Shown: positions 7,874-17,053 of the stretch, piece by piece
How positions within the stretch are numbered: position 1 is the first letter of the stretch
Layout: every line of letters begins with the position of its first letter
Source: Allochromatium humboldtianum
GTDB lineage: Bacteria; Pseudomonadota; Gammaproteobacteria; Chromatiales; Chromatiaceae
Assembly: GCF_013385175.1 (NCBI RefSeq)
Contig: NZ_JABZEO010000006.1
Coordinates: 1-64,000, forward strand
Direction of reading: 5' to 3'
DNA length: 64,000 nt
Made by a program: the position numbers and the translations under genes
The notes under the pieces: generated by a model
Databases searched by the model: none
Seen by the model: the letters and a program-made list of their open reading frames with translations, nothing else
What the model was told of the DNA's origin: nothing

Positions 7874-8484
7874 TCGGCCTGGGCCGGTTGGCGCCGACGA
7901 TTCCAGAGCACATATCCCAGCAACGTTAGGGCCACGAAGACCAGGGCTGCGACCGTCACCAACGGCAGGTTCTCACGGATGAGGGCCTCGTTGCCGCCGA
8001 TGAAATAGCCTAAAGCGATCAGCACCAACGACCAGAGTCCGGCCCCGAACGCGGTATAGAAAGCAAAGGTCGCGATCCGCATCCGCGCCAGTCCCGCCGG
8101 GATCGAGATCAACTGCCGAATGCCCGGGATCAGACGCCCGGTGAAGGTTGAAATGGCCCCATGACGCTCGAAGAAGTCATCCGTCTTGTGCAGAACGTGC
8201 GGGGCGATGAAGAAATAGCGTCCGTAGCGCTCCAGAAAGGGCCGTCCCACCGCCAGCGCCAGCCCGTAATTGACGAAGGCGCCGATCAGACAGCCGACGA
8301 TCGAGGCCAGCAGCACCAGCGTCGGATCCATCTTGCCCTGATGCGCCAGATAGCCCGCCGGAATCAGCACCACCTCGCTCGGAAAGGGGATGAAGCTCGA
8401 TTCGATGGCCATCAGCGCCATCACCCCCGTATAGCCCCAGCCGTCGACCGTAGTCACCAGCCAGTCGATCATGTCATGCAGCAT
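7870..8484 (-). CDS. DedA family membrane protein
   Basis: The 204-residue product has several hydrophobic helices and the DedA hallmarks: ESSFIPFPSEVVLIPAGYLA early, GALVNYG-like GAFVNYGLALAVGRP, FFERHGAISTFTGRLIPGIRQ in the middle, and a basic C-terminus (WNRRRQPAQAD). DedA/SNARE-associated proteins are inner-membrane lipid-flipping or undecaprenyl-phosphate recycling candidates required for envelope integrity. It is followed upstream on the same strand by the NSS transporter with a 22-base gap, so the two may be co-transcribed. Stops overlap the convergent hydrolase. Confidence 0.9.
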   Translation of the reverse strand: MLHDMIDWLVTTVDGWGYTGVMALMAIESSFIPFPSEVVLIPAGYLAHQGKMDPTLVLLASIVGCLIGAFVNYGLALAVGRPFLERYGRYFFIAPHVLHKTDDFFERHGAISTFTGRLIPGIRQLISIPAGLARMRIATFAFYTAFGAGLWSLVLIALGYFIGGNEALIRENLPLVTVAALVFVALTLLGYVLWNRRRQPAQAD

Positions 8485-8506
8485 CCGCTCATACCTCGCA
8501 CGCGGT

Positions 8507-9919
8507 TCAAATCAGTCCAATGGCGTTGAGAAAAACGATCACGACCAGCCAGGGCGAGACATAGCGCACCAGGAACCGCCAAGTGCGATAGCCGACGCCA
8601 TCGCCCATCCGCAGCTCGCTGCATGACGAGGCGCGCGACATCACCCAACCGGCGAAGAGCGCGATCAGCAGCCCCCCGAGCGGCAGCAGGATGTTGGCCG
8701 TCAGATAGTCTATGAGGTCGAACCAGGTCTTGCCGAAGAGCTGGAAGGACTCGCCCGACCAGAGATTGAAGGACAGCACCGAGCCGATGCCCAGCACCCA
8801 GGCCGTCGCACCGACCGCAAGCGCCGCCGGAACACGCGCCATCCCCCGATTCTCGACCAGCCAGGCCACCGCCGGTTCGATGAGCGAGATCGCCGAAGTC
8901 CAGGCGGCGAACACCAGCAGCACGAAGAAGAGGGTGCCGAACAGGTGCCCGCCCGTCATGGCCCCGAAGGCGATCGGCAGCGTCTGGAAGATCAGCCCCG
9001 GCCCCGATGCCGGCTCCAAGCCGTTGGCGAAGACGATCGGAAAGATCGCCAGTCCCGCCAGCAGCGCCGCCACCGTGTCAGCGACCACGATGGTCAGGGT
9101 CGCGCGTGCGATCGAGGCATTGCCCGGCATATAGGAGCCATAGACCATGATCGCGCCCATGCCGAGACTCAGGGTGAAGAAGGCGTGCCCCAGGGCGATC
9201 AACAGCGGCTCACCGGAGAAGCGGCACGATTTCACGCCGGCCTCCACCTCGCAATGCTGGAACACCTTGTCGAAGTCGGGACTGAACAGAAACGCGGCGC
9301 CACGCGCGAAGTCGCCCTCGTACAGGGCATAGAACACCAGGATCACGAGCAGCACGAAGAGTGCCGGCATCAACAGGGTAACGGCACGTTCCAGGCCGCC
9401 GCGCACACCGCGCGCCACCACCGCCATGGTCATCACCATGAAGATGGTGTGCCAGGCGAGCATGGACTCGGGCGAGTCGAGCAAGGCGCCGAACAGTGTC
9501 GAGACCGCCCCGGCATCAGCACCGGTGAAGAGTCCGGCGCCGGCACGGAAGACATAGGCCAGCGCCCAGCCGGCAACCACGCTGTAATAGGACAGGATCA
9601 GGAAGCCCGTCACCACCCCGAGCCAGCCGAGCCAGCGCCAGGCCGGATGGGCCTTCTCCTCGGCCACCAGTGCGCGCATGGTATTGATCGGACTCCGGCG
9701 CCCGCGCCGGCCTATGAGGATCTCGGCCATCATGATGGGCACGCCGATCAGGGCGATACAGACCAGATAGACCACGACGAAGGCGCCGCCGCCGTTCTCG
9801 CCCGTGATGTAGGGGAACTTCCAGATATTGCCCAGACCGACCGCCGAGCCGACGGCCGCCAGGATGAAGACGAACCGCGACGACCATTGGCCGTGGATGG
9901 AACCGCGTGTATCCGGCAT
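8507..9919 (-). CDS. Sodium-dependent transporter, NSS/SNF family
   Basis: The 470-residue polytopic protein has the NSS N-terminal signature FVFILAAVGSAVGLGNIWKF followed by PYITGENGGGAF, which forms the sodium and substrate site in TM1, and about 12 hydrophobic helices. Homologues of the LeuT fold import amino acids or related osmolytes with sodium. The substrate cannot be read from sequence. Start ATG at 9919. It probably heads a two-gene transcript with the DedA gene. The region 9920-10070 between it and the divergent endopeptidase gene is presumably the promoter zone, but no hexamer pair stands out. Confidence 0.88.
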   Translation of the reverse strand: MPDTRGSIHGQWSSRFVFILAAVGSAVGLGNIWKFPYITGENGGGAFVVVYLVCIALIGVPIMMAEILIGRRGRRSPINTMRALVAEEKAHPAWRWLGWLGVVTGFLILSYYSVVAGWALAYVFRAGAGLFTGADAGAVSTLFGALLDSPESMLAWHTIFMVMTMAVVARGVRGGLERAVTLLMPALFVLLVILVFYALYEGDFARGAAFLFSPDFDKVFQHCEVEAGVKSCRFSGEPLLIALGHAFFTLSLGMGAIMVYGSYMPGNASIARATLTIVVADTVAALLAGLAIFPIVFANGLEPASGPGLIFQTLPIAFGAMTGGHLFGTLFFVLLVFAAWTSAISLIEPAVAWLVENRGMARVPAALAVGATAWVLGIGSVLSFNLWSGESFQLFGKTWFDLIDYLTANILLPLGGLLIALFAGWVMSRASSCSELRMGDGVGYRTWRFLVRYVSPWLVVIVFLNAIGLI

Positions 9920-10070
9920 GGGGTGCGCGCCCTCAATGATGGTGTTGTCGACTTCGAGCGGTCATTTTCCGCCAAGCGTATCGGCGTCACAAGGCACGCG
10001 CCGCGCCGGCCGCCAATCCCATATGCAATAATTGCCTTTGATTCAAACCAGCCTGAGGGACTTCACCGCC

Positions 10071-11147
10071 ATGCCAAGGTTTCCCGCCTCACACTCCCGA
10101 TCCGACCAACGACGGCGATCGGGCGCCGCCCGCCTGACACGCCTGCTGTTCGTGCTACTGTTCACCGGTCCCATCGTGCTGACCGGTGGAGCCTGCGCCA
10201 GCAACCAATCGCCGTCGAACCCGGATCGCGCGACCCTCGCCCCCACACCGCCCAAGCCCTATGTCAATGCCTCGGCGCCAGTGAATCCATCGGGCTATGA
10301 CTGGCGCAACATCGAAGGCACCCAGGACGGCTGGCGACTGAACGAGCGTTCGCGCGAGTGGAGCGGACTCAACCGCGCGGCCCTGAATCTGCACTCGGCC
10401 AGTGCGATGATCGTCGACGAACGCGGCAATGTCCTCTACTCTAAGAATGCGCGTGCGGTCAGACCCATCGCTTCCGTCACCAAATTGATGACGGCCATGG
10501 TGGTGCTGGACACCGGCGTCTCGCTCCAGACACCCATCCGCATCGTCGAGGACGACCGGGACCGGCTCAAGAACAGCCGCTCGCGTCTGCGCATCGACGA
10601 CGCCATCCTGCCGCGCCGCGAGATGATCATGGTCGCCATCATGTCCTCGGACAATCGTGCCGCCCATGCCCTAGGGCGCACCACCTTCCGCGGTGGTACC
10701 GAGGCTTTCATTCAGGCCATGAACCGCAAGGCACGCGCACTCGGGATGCACAACACCCATTTCGTCGACTCTTCCGGCCTCGATCCGCGCAACCGCTCCA
10801 CGGCCGAGGATCTGGTCAAGATGGTGCGCGCCGCCTCGAACTACCCGCTGATCCGCGAGACCACCTCGCGCGGCGAGATGACGCTGCGTCCCTTCCGGGA
10901 TGGCACCGCCCTGCAATATCGCAATACCAATCCGCTGGTGCGCAGTCCGGAATGGACGGTGGAGGTCAGCAAGACCGGCTTCATCAACGAGGCCGGACGC
11001 TGTCTGGCCATGCAGGCACGCATCGACAATCGGCACTTCTACATGGTCTTCCTGGGTTCCGACGGCAAACTCGGTCCCATGGGCGACTCCAACCGGGTGC
11101 GCGAATGGATCCTGGCCAGCAACACACGCACGACGGCCGCGCGTTGA
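10071..11147 (+). CDS. pbpG: D-alanyl-D-alanine endopeptidase, PBP7/8-like
   Basis: The 358-residue serine peptidase of the S11 family has SxxK as SVTK (in RPIASVTKLMTAMVVLD), SxN as SDN (MSSDNRAAHALG) and KTG (VSKTGFINEAG). An N-terminal hydrophobic segment (LLFVLLFTGPIVLTGGA) ends near a cysteine, so export is certain and lipidation possible although the lipobox is not canonical. The first 100 residues before the domain are Pro/Asn-rich. PBP7-type enzymes cut D,D cross-links between peptidoglycan stems. ATG at 10071 is preceded by GAGGGA at a long spacing; an in-frame TTG at 10032 is an alternative. It ends 4 bases from the convergent rluB stop. Confidence 0.82.
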   Translation: MPRFPASHSRSDQRRRSGAARLTRLLFVLLFTGPIVLTGGACASNQSPSNPDRATLAPTPPKPYVNASAPVNPSGYDWRNIEGTQDGWRLNERSREWSGLNRAALNLHSASAMIVDERGNVLYSKNARAVRPIASVTKLMTAMVVLDTGVSLQTPIRIVEDDRDRLKNSRSRLRIDDAILPRREMIMVAIMSSDNRAAHALGRTTFRGGTEAFIQAMNRKARALGMHNTHFVDSSGLDPRNRSTAEDLVKMVRAASNYPLIRETTSRGEMTLRPFRDGTALQYRNTNPLVRSPEWTVEVSKTGFINEAGRCLAMQARIDNRHFYMVFLGSDGKLGPMGDSNRVREWILASNTRTTAAR

Positions 11148-11151
11148 TCTC

Positions 11152-12051
11152 TCAGCGCGGACGCCGCCCCCACTTCGACCCTTCGCCCGATGTGGAGCCA
11201 CCGTCGGGCTTGGATCGCCAGGGCTTCACGGCTCCAGGGGCGGAACGGCGCGGACGCGGACGCTCCAGCACCCGCAGCCCGGCCAGGGCCATGAGCTCGG
11301 CGCGTTCCTCGTCGGTCAGCGGACGCCAGTTGCCGGGGAAGAGCCGCCGGCCCAGCTCGACATTGCCGTAACGGATGCGGATCAGCCGGCTGACGGTGCA
11401 ACCGGCGGCTTCCCACAGCCGACGCACCTCGCGATTGCGTCCCTCGCGCAGCACCACGTTGTACCAGTGATTGGCGCCGGTTCCGCCCTGCTCGGTGATG
11501 CGCTCGAACTTCGCCGGGCCGTCGTCCAGTTCGATGCCGGCCATCAGGCGCTCCAGGGTCTCGGGCGCGACCTCGCCCAGGATGCGCACCGAGTATTCGC
11601 GCTCGATCTCGCGCGATGGATGCATGAGCCGGTTGGCCAGCTCGCCATCGGTGGTGAAGAGGATCAGGCCTGAGGTATTGATGTCGAGCCGGCCGACCGC
11701 GATCCAGCGCCCCTGCTTGGGTCGCGGCAGACGGCGGAAGACGGTCGGGCGTTCCTCGGGATCGCGGCGCGTCACCAGCTCGCCCTCGGGCTTATGGTAG
11801 ACGATGATCTGGGTCTCGGAATCGCGCTTGGGCTTGAGCGTGACATCGCGCCCATCGACGCGGATACGGTCGGCGCGGGTGGCCTGATCGCCGAGCTTGG
11901 CGAGCTGACCGTTGACGCGCACCCGGCCTTCACTGATCCAGCCCTCGATCTGGCGACGCGAGCCGAGTCCGGCCTCGGCGAGCAGCTTCTGGAGCCGGAC
12001 GGGTTCGTCGCCGGAACCGGGGCGACGGGGCGGCTGTCGATCGTTCTTCAT
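11152..12051 (-). CDS. rluB: 23S rRNA pseudouridine synthase RluB
   Basis: The 299-residue product has an S4 RNA-binding domain at about 18-70 (RLQKLLAEAGLGSRRQIEGW), then the RsuA/RluB catalytic domain with GRLDINTSGLILFTTDGE containing the catalytic Asp. The C-terminus is a basic Arg/Pro/Ser-rich tail, a usual RluB trait. RluB isomerises U2605 (E. coli numbering) of 23S rRNA. ATG at 12051 overlaps the scpB stop by 4 bases. It is last in the minus-strand block trpH-like to rluB. RluE/RluF are alternatives, but the scpAB linkage and basic tail favour RluB. Confidence 0.92.
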   Translation of the reverse strand: MKNDRQPPRRPGSGDEPVRLQKLLAEAGLGSRRQIEGWISEGRVRVNGQLAKLGDQATRADRIRVDGRDVTLKPKRDSETQIIVYHKPEGELVTRRDPEERPTVFRRLPRPKQGRWIAVGRLDINTSGLILFTTDGELANRLMHPSREIEREYSVRILGEVAPETLERLMAGIELDDGPAKFERITEQGGTGANHWYNVVLREGRNREVRRLWEAAGCTVSRLIRIRYGNVELGRRLFPGNWRPLTDEERAELMALAGLRVLERPRPRRSAPGAVKPWRSKPDGGSTSGEGSKWGRRPR

Positions 12052-12635
12052 GGGGTGTTCTCGGTCGGTTCGGACGTCGGCGCGACGTTCGTGGATAGGA
12101 AATAGGACTCGGGGTCGCGGATCTCGGACAGGGGCGGCAGTTCGTTGAGCGAACGCAGTCCGAAGTAATCCAGGAAGCGGCGCGTGGTCGCATAGAGCGC
12201 CGGGCGGCCCGGCACGTCGCGATGACCCACGACCCGCACCCATTCGCGCTCGGTGAGGGTCTTGATGATGTTGGTGCTCACGGCCACGCCGCGGATGTCC
12301 TCGATCTCGCCGCGCGTGATCGGCTGACGATAGGCGATCAGGGCCAGGGTCTCCAGCAGGGCGCGCGAATAGCGCGGCGCCTTCTCGTCCCACAGCCGTG
12401 CCACCCAGGGCGCGACGGATGCACGCACCTGTACCCGATAGCCGCCCGCGACCTCGGCGATCTCGATGCCGCGTCCCTCGTAGTCGGCGCTCAGTGCGCG
12501 GATACAGTCGAGGATGGCGGCGCGCTCGGGGCGCTCGTCCTCGCCGAAGAGTTCCAGGAGCCGGTCGAGCGTCAGCGGACCGCCGGCGGCGATCAGCGCC
12601 CCCTCGACGATGGCTTTGAGCGGCTGGTCGGTCAT
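12048..12635 (-). CDS. scpB: Segregation and condensation protein ScpB
   Basis: The 195-residue product contains the two winged-helix domains of ScpB (LIAAGGPLTLDRLLELF; ETLALIAYRQPITRGEIEDI, the most conserved stretch; VVGHRDVPGRPALYATT). With ScpA and SMC it forms the condensin-like complex that compacts and segregates the chromosome. The start overlaps the scpA stop by 4 bases and its stop overlaps the rluB start by 4 bases, so the three are translationally coupled. The last 25 residues are low-complexity. Confidence 0.94.
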   Translation of the reverse strand: MTDQPLKAIVEGALIAAGGPLTLDRLLELFGEDERPERAAILDCIRALSADYEGRGIEIAEVAGGYRVQVRASVAPWVARLWDEKAPRYSRALLETLALIAYRQPITRGEIEDIRGVAVSTNIIKTLTEREWVRVVGHRDVPGRPALYATTRRFLDYFGLRSLNELPPLSEIRDPESYFLSTNVAPTSEPTENTP

Positions 12636-13498
12636 GCAGTGGTCGCGGGCGAGGACTCGCGCAGTTTGACATGGATGGGGGCGAAGGACTCGGACTGCAC
12701 CAGTTCGAGCACGCTCGACTTGATCAGTTCCAGCAGCGCCAGAAAGGTCACGACCACGCCCGGACGCCCTTCACTCGGGTCGAAGAGATCGGTCAGACGC
12801 GCGAATCCGCCGCCGTTCAGCCGTTCCAGCACCTGCGACATGCGCTCGCGCAGCGACAACTGTTCCTTCTCGACTTTGTGGCTGGTGAAGAGTTCGGCGC
12901 GCGCCAGCACCTCGCGCAGTGCCGACAGCAGTTCGTGCAGCTCCACGTCCGGCGGCAGGCGTCGGATGAATCCGGGCGGCACAGCGGCCTCGACGACGAA
13001 GTAATCGCGCTCCAGTCGGGGCAGCACGTCGAGATCGGCGGCGGCCTGCTTGAAGCGCTCGTACTCCTGGAGCCTTCGGACCAGATCGGCGCGCGGATCG
13101 GCGCCCTCCTCTTCCGCCTCCTGCGGTCGGGGCAGCAGCATCCGCGACTTGATCTCGGCCAGCATCGCGGCCATCAGCAGATACTCGGCCGCCAGTTCCA
13201 GACGCAGCTCATGCATCAGCTCGACGTATTCCATGTACTGCTCGGTGATCTCGGCGATCGGGATGTCGAGGATATCCAGATTCTGACGCCGGATCAGATA
13301 GAGCAGCAGATCGAGCGGCCCCTCGAAGGTTTCGAGGAAGACCTCCAGCGCGTCGGGCGGGATGTAGAGATCCTGGGGCAGCGTCAGGAACGGCGCGCCC
13401 CGGACCATGGCCAGAGGCGGCTCCTGTCGCACATCCGCCGTCGAGCGATCAGGCTCGACGGCGGCAGCGATCCCCTCCGCTTCGCTCGGTGCGTTCAA
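12632..13498 (-). CDS. scpA: Segregation and condensation protein ScpA
   Basis: The 288-residue kleisin has FEGPLDLLLYLIRRQNLDI at about residues 58-76, followed by DIPIAEITEQYMEYV and AAEYLLMAAMLAEIKSRMLL, the strongest ScpA signatures, and a C-terminal winged-helix SMC-binding end. The first 45 residues precede the domain and are poorly conserved. The upstream-most start is TTG at 13498, 13 bases after the trpS stop; an in-frame ATG at 13408 is an alternative that would still retain the kleisin domain. The order trpS-scpA-scpB-rluB is a common gammaproteobacterial arrangement. Confidence 0.92.
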   Translation of the reverse strand: MNAPSEAEGIAAAVEPDRSTADVRQEPPLAMVRGAPFLTLPQDLYIPPDALEVFLETFEGPLDLLLYLIRRQNLDILDIPIAEITEQYMEYVELMHELRLELAAEYLLMAAMLAEIKSRMLLPRPQEAEEEGADPRADLVRRLQEYERFKQAAADLDVLPRLERDYFVVEAAVPPGFIRRLPPDVELHELLSALREVLARAELFTSHKVEKEQLSLRERMSQVLERLNGGGFARLTDLFDPSEGRPGVVVTFLALLELIKSSVLELVQSESFAPIHVKLRESSPATTA

Positions 13499-13511
13499 GG
13501 TTCGACGGACT

Positions 13512-14729
13512 TCAGGACATCACCAGCGACATGGCGTGACGGACCTCTTCCATGGTCTCGCGTGCCACATCGCGGGCTTTCTCGCAGCCTTCGTTGAGGA
13601 TACTGCGCACCAGATCGGGCTGGGCCTCGTACTCGCGCGCGCGCTCCTGGATCGGCGCCAGCTCCGCGAGCACGGCATCGATGATCGGCTGCTTGCACTC
13701 CAGACAGCCGATTCCCGCCGAACGGCAGCCCTGCTGCACCCACTCGTGCACCGAGCTGTCGGAATAGACCTGATGGAACTGCCACACCGGGCACTTCTCT
13801 GGCTCGCCGGGGTCGGTGCGTCGCACCCGCGCCGGATCGGTCGGCATGGTGCGTAGCGCCTTCTCGACCTCGGCTGGCGAGTCGCGCAGTGAGATCGTGT
13901 TGTCGTAGGACTTGGACATCTTCTGACCGTCCAGCCCCGGCATCTTCGACGCCTTGGTCAAGAGCGCCTGCGGCTCGGGCAGGATGATGCGCCCGCCGCC
14001 TTCCAGATAGCCGAACAGCCGCTCGCGGTCGGACAGGGTTATGTTGCCCTGACCTTCGAGCAGCGCGCGCGCCACTTCCAGCGCCTCCTGATCGCCCTGT
14101 TCCTGATAGCGCCGCCGCAACTCGTCGAACAGCTTGGCGTTCTTCTTGCCCATCTTCTTCTTGGCCTCTTCGGCCTTGACCTCGAAGTCCGGCTCGCGCC
14201 CGAAGATGTGATTGAAGCGGCGCGCCACCTCGCGCGTCAGCTCGACATGGGCGACCTGATCCTCGCCGACCGGCACCTGGCCGGCTTTGTAGATGAGGAT
14301 GTCGGCGCTCTGAAGCAGCGGATAGCCGAGGAAACCATAGGTCGCCAGATCGCGTTCCTTGAGCTTCTCCTGCTGATCCTTGTAGCTCGGCACCCGTTCG
14401 AGCCAGCCGAGCGGCGTGATCATGGACAGCAGCAGATGCAGCTCGGCATGTTCGGGCACCCGCGACTGGACGAACAGCGTGGCCGAGCCGGGATTGATAC
14501 CGGCAGCCAGCCAGTCGATCACCATGTCCCGCGTGCTCTCGGGGATCTTGGTCGGATCCTCGTAATGGGTGGTGAGTGCGTGCCAGTCGGCGACGAAGAA
14601 GAAGCACTCGTACTCGTGCTGCAACTCCAGCCAGTTCTTGAGCACGCCGTGATAATGGCCGAGATGCAGCCGTCCGGTCGGACGCATGCCCGAGAGCACG
14701 CGCGCATGTTGATTTGAGACAGAAGCCAA
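13512..14729 (-). CDS. trpS: Tryptophanyl-tRNA synthetase
   Basis: The class I aminoacyl-tRNA synthetase carries the HIGH-type motif RLHLGHYHG near the N-terminus and KMSKS (GQKMSKSYDN) after the middle. At about 400 residues it is the longer proteobacterial TrpS type, with an inserted segment before the C-terminal helices that includes a Cys pair (GCRSAGIGCLECK). The start is uncertain: the conserved protein begins near VLSGMRPTG, a TTG at 14729 has GAGG upstream and avoids overlap, and a GTG at 14780 would overlap the M50 gene by 32 bases. TTG is preferred. Co-directional with the M50 protease and scpA. Confidence 0.9.
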   Translation of the reverse strand: MASVSNQHARVLSGMRPTGRLHLGHYHGVLKNWLELQHEYECFFFVADWHALTTHYEDPTKIPESTRDMVIDWLAAGINPGSATLFVQSRVPEHAELHLLLSMITPLGWLERVPSYKDQQEKLKERDLATYGFLGYPLLQSADILIYKAGQVPVGEDQVAHVELTREVARRFNHIFGREPDFEVKAEEAKKKMGKKNAKLFDELRRRYQEQGDQEALEVARALLEGQGNITLSDRERLFGYLEGGGRIILPEPQALLTKASKMPGLDGQKMSKSYDNTISLRDSPAEVEKALRTMPTDPARVRRTDPGEPEKCPVWQFHQVYSDSSVHEWVQQGCRSAGIGCLECKQPIIDAVLAELAPIQERAREYEAQPDLVRSILNEGCEKARDVARETMEEVRHAMSLVMS

Positions 14730-14748
14730 GAGTCGATGACCTCGCGTG

Positions 14749-15423
14749 TCAGACGAAAAAGAGTTCCTTGACGATCCCACTGCCCGGCAGCAACCCGACG
14801 GTCCAGACGACGACCGGGATCAGGACGGTTCCGAGTAGTCCGGTGACGAGCAGGATCAGCAGGATGATCAATCCAAAGGGTTCGAGCCGTGAGAACAGAT
14901 AGGCCAGACGCGGCGGCAGCAGCGAATTGAGCACCCGCCCGCCGTCGAGCGGCAGCAGCGGCACCAGGTTCAGCACCATCAGGAAGACATTGATGAGCAC
15001 GCCCGCCGCGCCCGTGTAGACCAACGGCAGCGCAATCCACTGGCTGACCGGATACAGCAGCAGCCCGGCCTGGATGATCAGCCCCCAGGCGAGCGCCATG
15101 ATCAGATTGGCCCCCGGACCCGCGACCGCCACCAGCGCCATGTCGCGCCTCGGATGATGCAGATTGCGCCAGTTCACCGGCACCGGCTTGGCCCAGCCGA
15201 ACAGAAAGCCGGTGAAGAAGAAGGCCAGCGCCGGTACCAGCAGCGTGCCGACCAGGTCGACATGCCGCAGCGGATTGAAGGTCACGCGCCCGAGCTTGAG
15301 CGCGGTGTGATCGCCGAGCTTGTTGGCGACCCAGCCGTGGGCGGCCTCGTGCACGGTGATGGCCAGCAGAACCGGCACGGCCAGGACCGCCAGCAGTTGC
15401 ATGTGATTGAGCGCTTGCATCAT
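14749..15423 (-). CDS. Site-2-protease-like M50 zinc metallopeptidase (membrane)
   Basis: The 224-residue polytopic protein has HEAAHGW (HExxH) in the first helix after the start, LVGTLLVPALAFFFTGF and WAKPVPVNWRNL motifs, and the second zinc-binding signature LVPLLPLDGGRVL. This is the short YwhC/Rip-like branch without PDZ domain. Its substrates are unknown. It lies between yciO-like and trpS genes; the start overlaps the upstream stop as ATGA. Two adjacent ATGs (15423 and 15420) are possible. Confidence 0.9.
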   Translation of the reverse strand: MMQALNHMQLLAVLAVPVLLAITVHEAAHGWVANKLGDHTALKLGRVTFNPLRHVDLVGTLLVPALAFFFTGFLFGWAKPVPVNWRNLHHPRRDMALVAVAGPGANLIMALAWGLIIQAGLLLYPVSQWIALPLVYTGAAGVLINVFLMVLNLVPLLPLDGGRVLNSLLPPRLAYLFSRLEPFGLIILLILLVTGLLGTVLIPVVVWTVGLLPGSGIVKELFFV

Positions 15424-16043
15424 TCCTCGAACAGTGTGGCGTCGCCCTTGCCGCGACGCACCAGGGCCGGCGGATCGGCCGTCATGTCGACCACGGTCGT
15501 CGGCTCCAGTCCGCAGAAGCCGCCGTCGATGATCAGATCCACGTGCTTGTCGAGCGCCTCACGCATGTCGTAGGGATCGGTCAGCGGCTCGTCGTGATCG
15601 GGCAGGATCAGCGTGGTGCTCAGGATCGGCTGATCGAGTTCGCCGAGCAGCGCGCGACAGATTTCATTGTCCGGCACCCGCAGACCGATCGCCTTGCGGC
15701 GCGGATGCAGCAGTCGGCGCGGCACCTGCTTGGTCGCCTCATGGATGAAGGTATAGGCGCCGGGCGTGAGCGACTTGAGCATCCGATAGGCCTGATCGTC
15801 GATCTTGGCATAGCTGGCGATCTCGGAGAGATCGCGACAGACCAGGGTGAAATTGTGCTTGTCGTCGAGCCGACGGATGCGCCGGATGCGCTCCATCGCC
15901 GATTTCTCGCCGATCTGACAGCCGAGCGCATAGGACGAATCGGTCGGATAGACGATGACCCCGCCTTCGAGCAGGATTTCGACCGCACGACGGATGAGTC
16001 GCGGTTGCGGATTGTCGGGATGGATCTGAAAGAACTGCGCCAT
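15420..16043 (-). CDS. Sua5/YciO/YrdC family protein, YciO type
   Basis: The 207-residue product has the YrdC fold signatures: GGVIVYPTDSSYALGCQIG and RIRRLDDKHNFTLVCRD, then PGAYTFI and RRKAIGLRVPDN. YrdC/Sua5 make threonylcarbamoyl-AMP for tRNA t6A37. The YciO branch binds RNA-like ligands, and its physiological role is less certain. Location in the conserved block PHP phosphatase-YciO-M50-trpS supports the YciO assignment over TsaC. Start ATG at 16043; the stop overlaps the next gene by 4 bases. Confidence 0.88.
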   Translation of the reverse strand: MAQFFQIHPDNPQPRLIRRAVEILLEGGVIVYPTDSSYALGCQIGEKSAMERIRRIRRLDDKHNFTLVCRDLSEIASYAKIDDQAYRMLKSLTPGAYTFIHEATKQVPRRLLHPRRKAIGLRVPDNEICRALLGELDQPILSTTLILPDHDEPLTDPYDMREALDKHVDLIIDGGFCGLEPTTVVDMTADPPALVRRGKGDATLFEE

Positions 16044-16060
16044 GAAGGGTTCTCGGTTCG

Positions 16061-16924
16061 CTAACCGCAGGCCATCCGTGGCTCGGATTCGGGCCAGTCG
16101 CGCCAGACGGGCGCACAGCCCTCGGGCAACGGTGGCAGCCGACCGAGTTCGAGCCAGGGATTCTCGGGTCCATGATAATCGGAACCCGCCGAGGCGCGCA
16201 GACGCTGCTCGCGCGCATGACGGGCGAAGGTGAAGGCTTCGTCACGACTGTGACTGCCGGTGACGACCTCGACGCCGACGCCGCCCAGCTCGCGGAACTC
16301 GCCGAGCAGCCGCTGCATCCGGGTGCGCGTCAGACCATAGCGGGCCGGATGCGCGATCACCGCCTCGCCGCCGGCGCCGCGAATCCAGCCGAGCGCTTCC
16401 TCCAGACTCGCCCAGTCGCCCGGCACATGGCCCGGCTTACCGCGCGTGAGGAAGTGGCGAAAAACCGCGTTGGTATCGGCCGCGCGCCGTTGATTGACCA
16501 GCAAACGCGCGAAATGCGTCCGACCGACCAGACGGCCCTTGGCCAGCGCCCGCGCGCCCGCGTAGGCGTCGTCGATACCATGCTTGGCCAGCCGCCGCCC
16601 GATCTCCTCGGCACGCCAGGCGCGAAACTCCATCAGTCGCGCCAGCCCGGTCTGAAGCTCCGTGTTGGCCGGATCGAGCCGCAGACCCACCACATGCACC
16701 GTGAGCGTGTTCCAGGTCACTGAGATCTCGACGCCTGGAATCAGGATCAAGCTATGCTGGGCGGCGGCGTACTCGGCCTCGGCCAAACCGTCGGTGTTGT
16801 CGTGATCGGTGAGCGCCAGCACCCGCACCCCAGCCGCGCCGGCGCGCGCGACCAGCTCCGTCGGCGTGAGGGTGCCGTCGGAGGCGGTCGAGTGGGTATG
16901 CAGATCTGGGATGGGAGACATCAT
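16061..16924 (-). CDS. PHP-domain phosphoesterase, YciV/TrpH type (3',5'-nucleoside bisphosphate phosphatase)
   Basis: The 287-residue product opens with PDLHTHSTASDGTLTP and LALTDHDNTDGL, the first two PHP metal-binding motifs; IPGVEISVTW and VIAHPARYGL and the late GSDYHG complete the trinuclear site. E. coli YciV (RnaAM) dephosphorylates 3',5'-bisphosphates and trims 5' ends of 5S rRNA; this is the expected function. It heads the seven-gene minus-strand block. Two consecutive ATGs (16924, 16921) are possible, the second having slightly better AGGA spacing. The gap to the divergent gene at 17054 is the presumed promoter region. Confidence 0.88.
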   Translation of the reverse strand: MMSPIPDLHTHSTASDGTLTPTELVARAGAAGVRVLALTDHDNTDGLAEAEYAAAQHSLILIPGVEISVTWNTLTVHVVGLRLDPANTELQTGLARLMEFRAWRAEEIGRRLAKHGIDDAYAGARALAKGRLVGRTHFARLLVNQRRAADTNAVFRHFLTRGKPGHVPGDWASLEEALGWIRGAGGEAVIAHPARYGLTRTRMQRLLGEFRELGGVGVEVVTGSHSRDEAFTFARHAREQRLRASAGSDYHGPENPWLELGRLPPLPEGCAPVWRDWPESEPRMACG

Positions 16925-17053
16925 CCTAGTTTAACCGAATGGCGACTGTGACGTGCGATCGGGCGCGCGACGAATATCCGTGCGATTGCTATGCTTTCGG
17001 GATTCATGGACCCATCCCACTCAGGGACCGGTCGACGAAGAGGTCAGACATCC

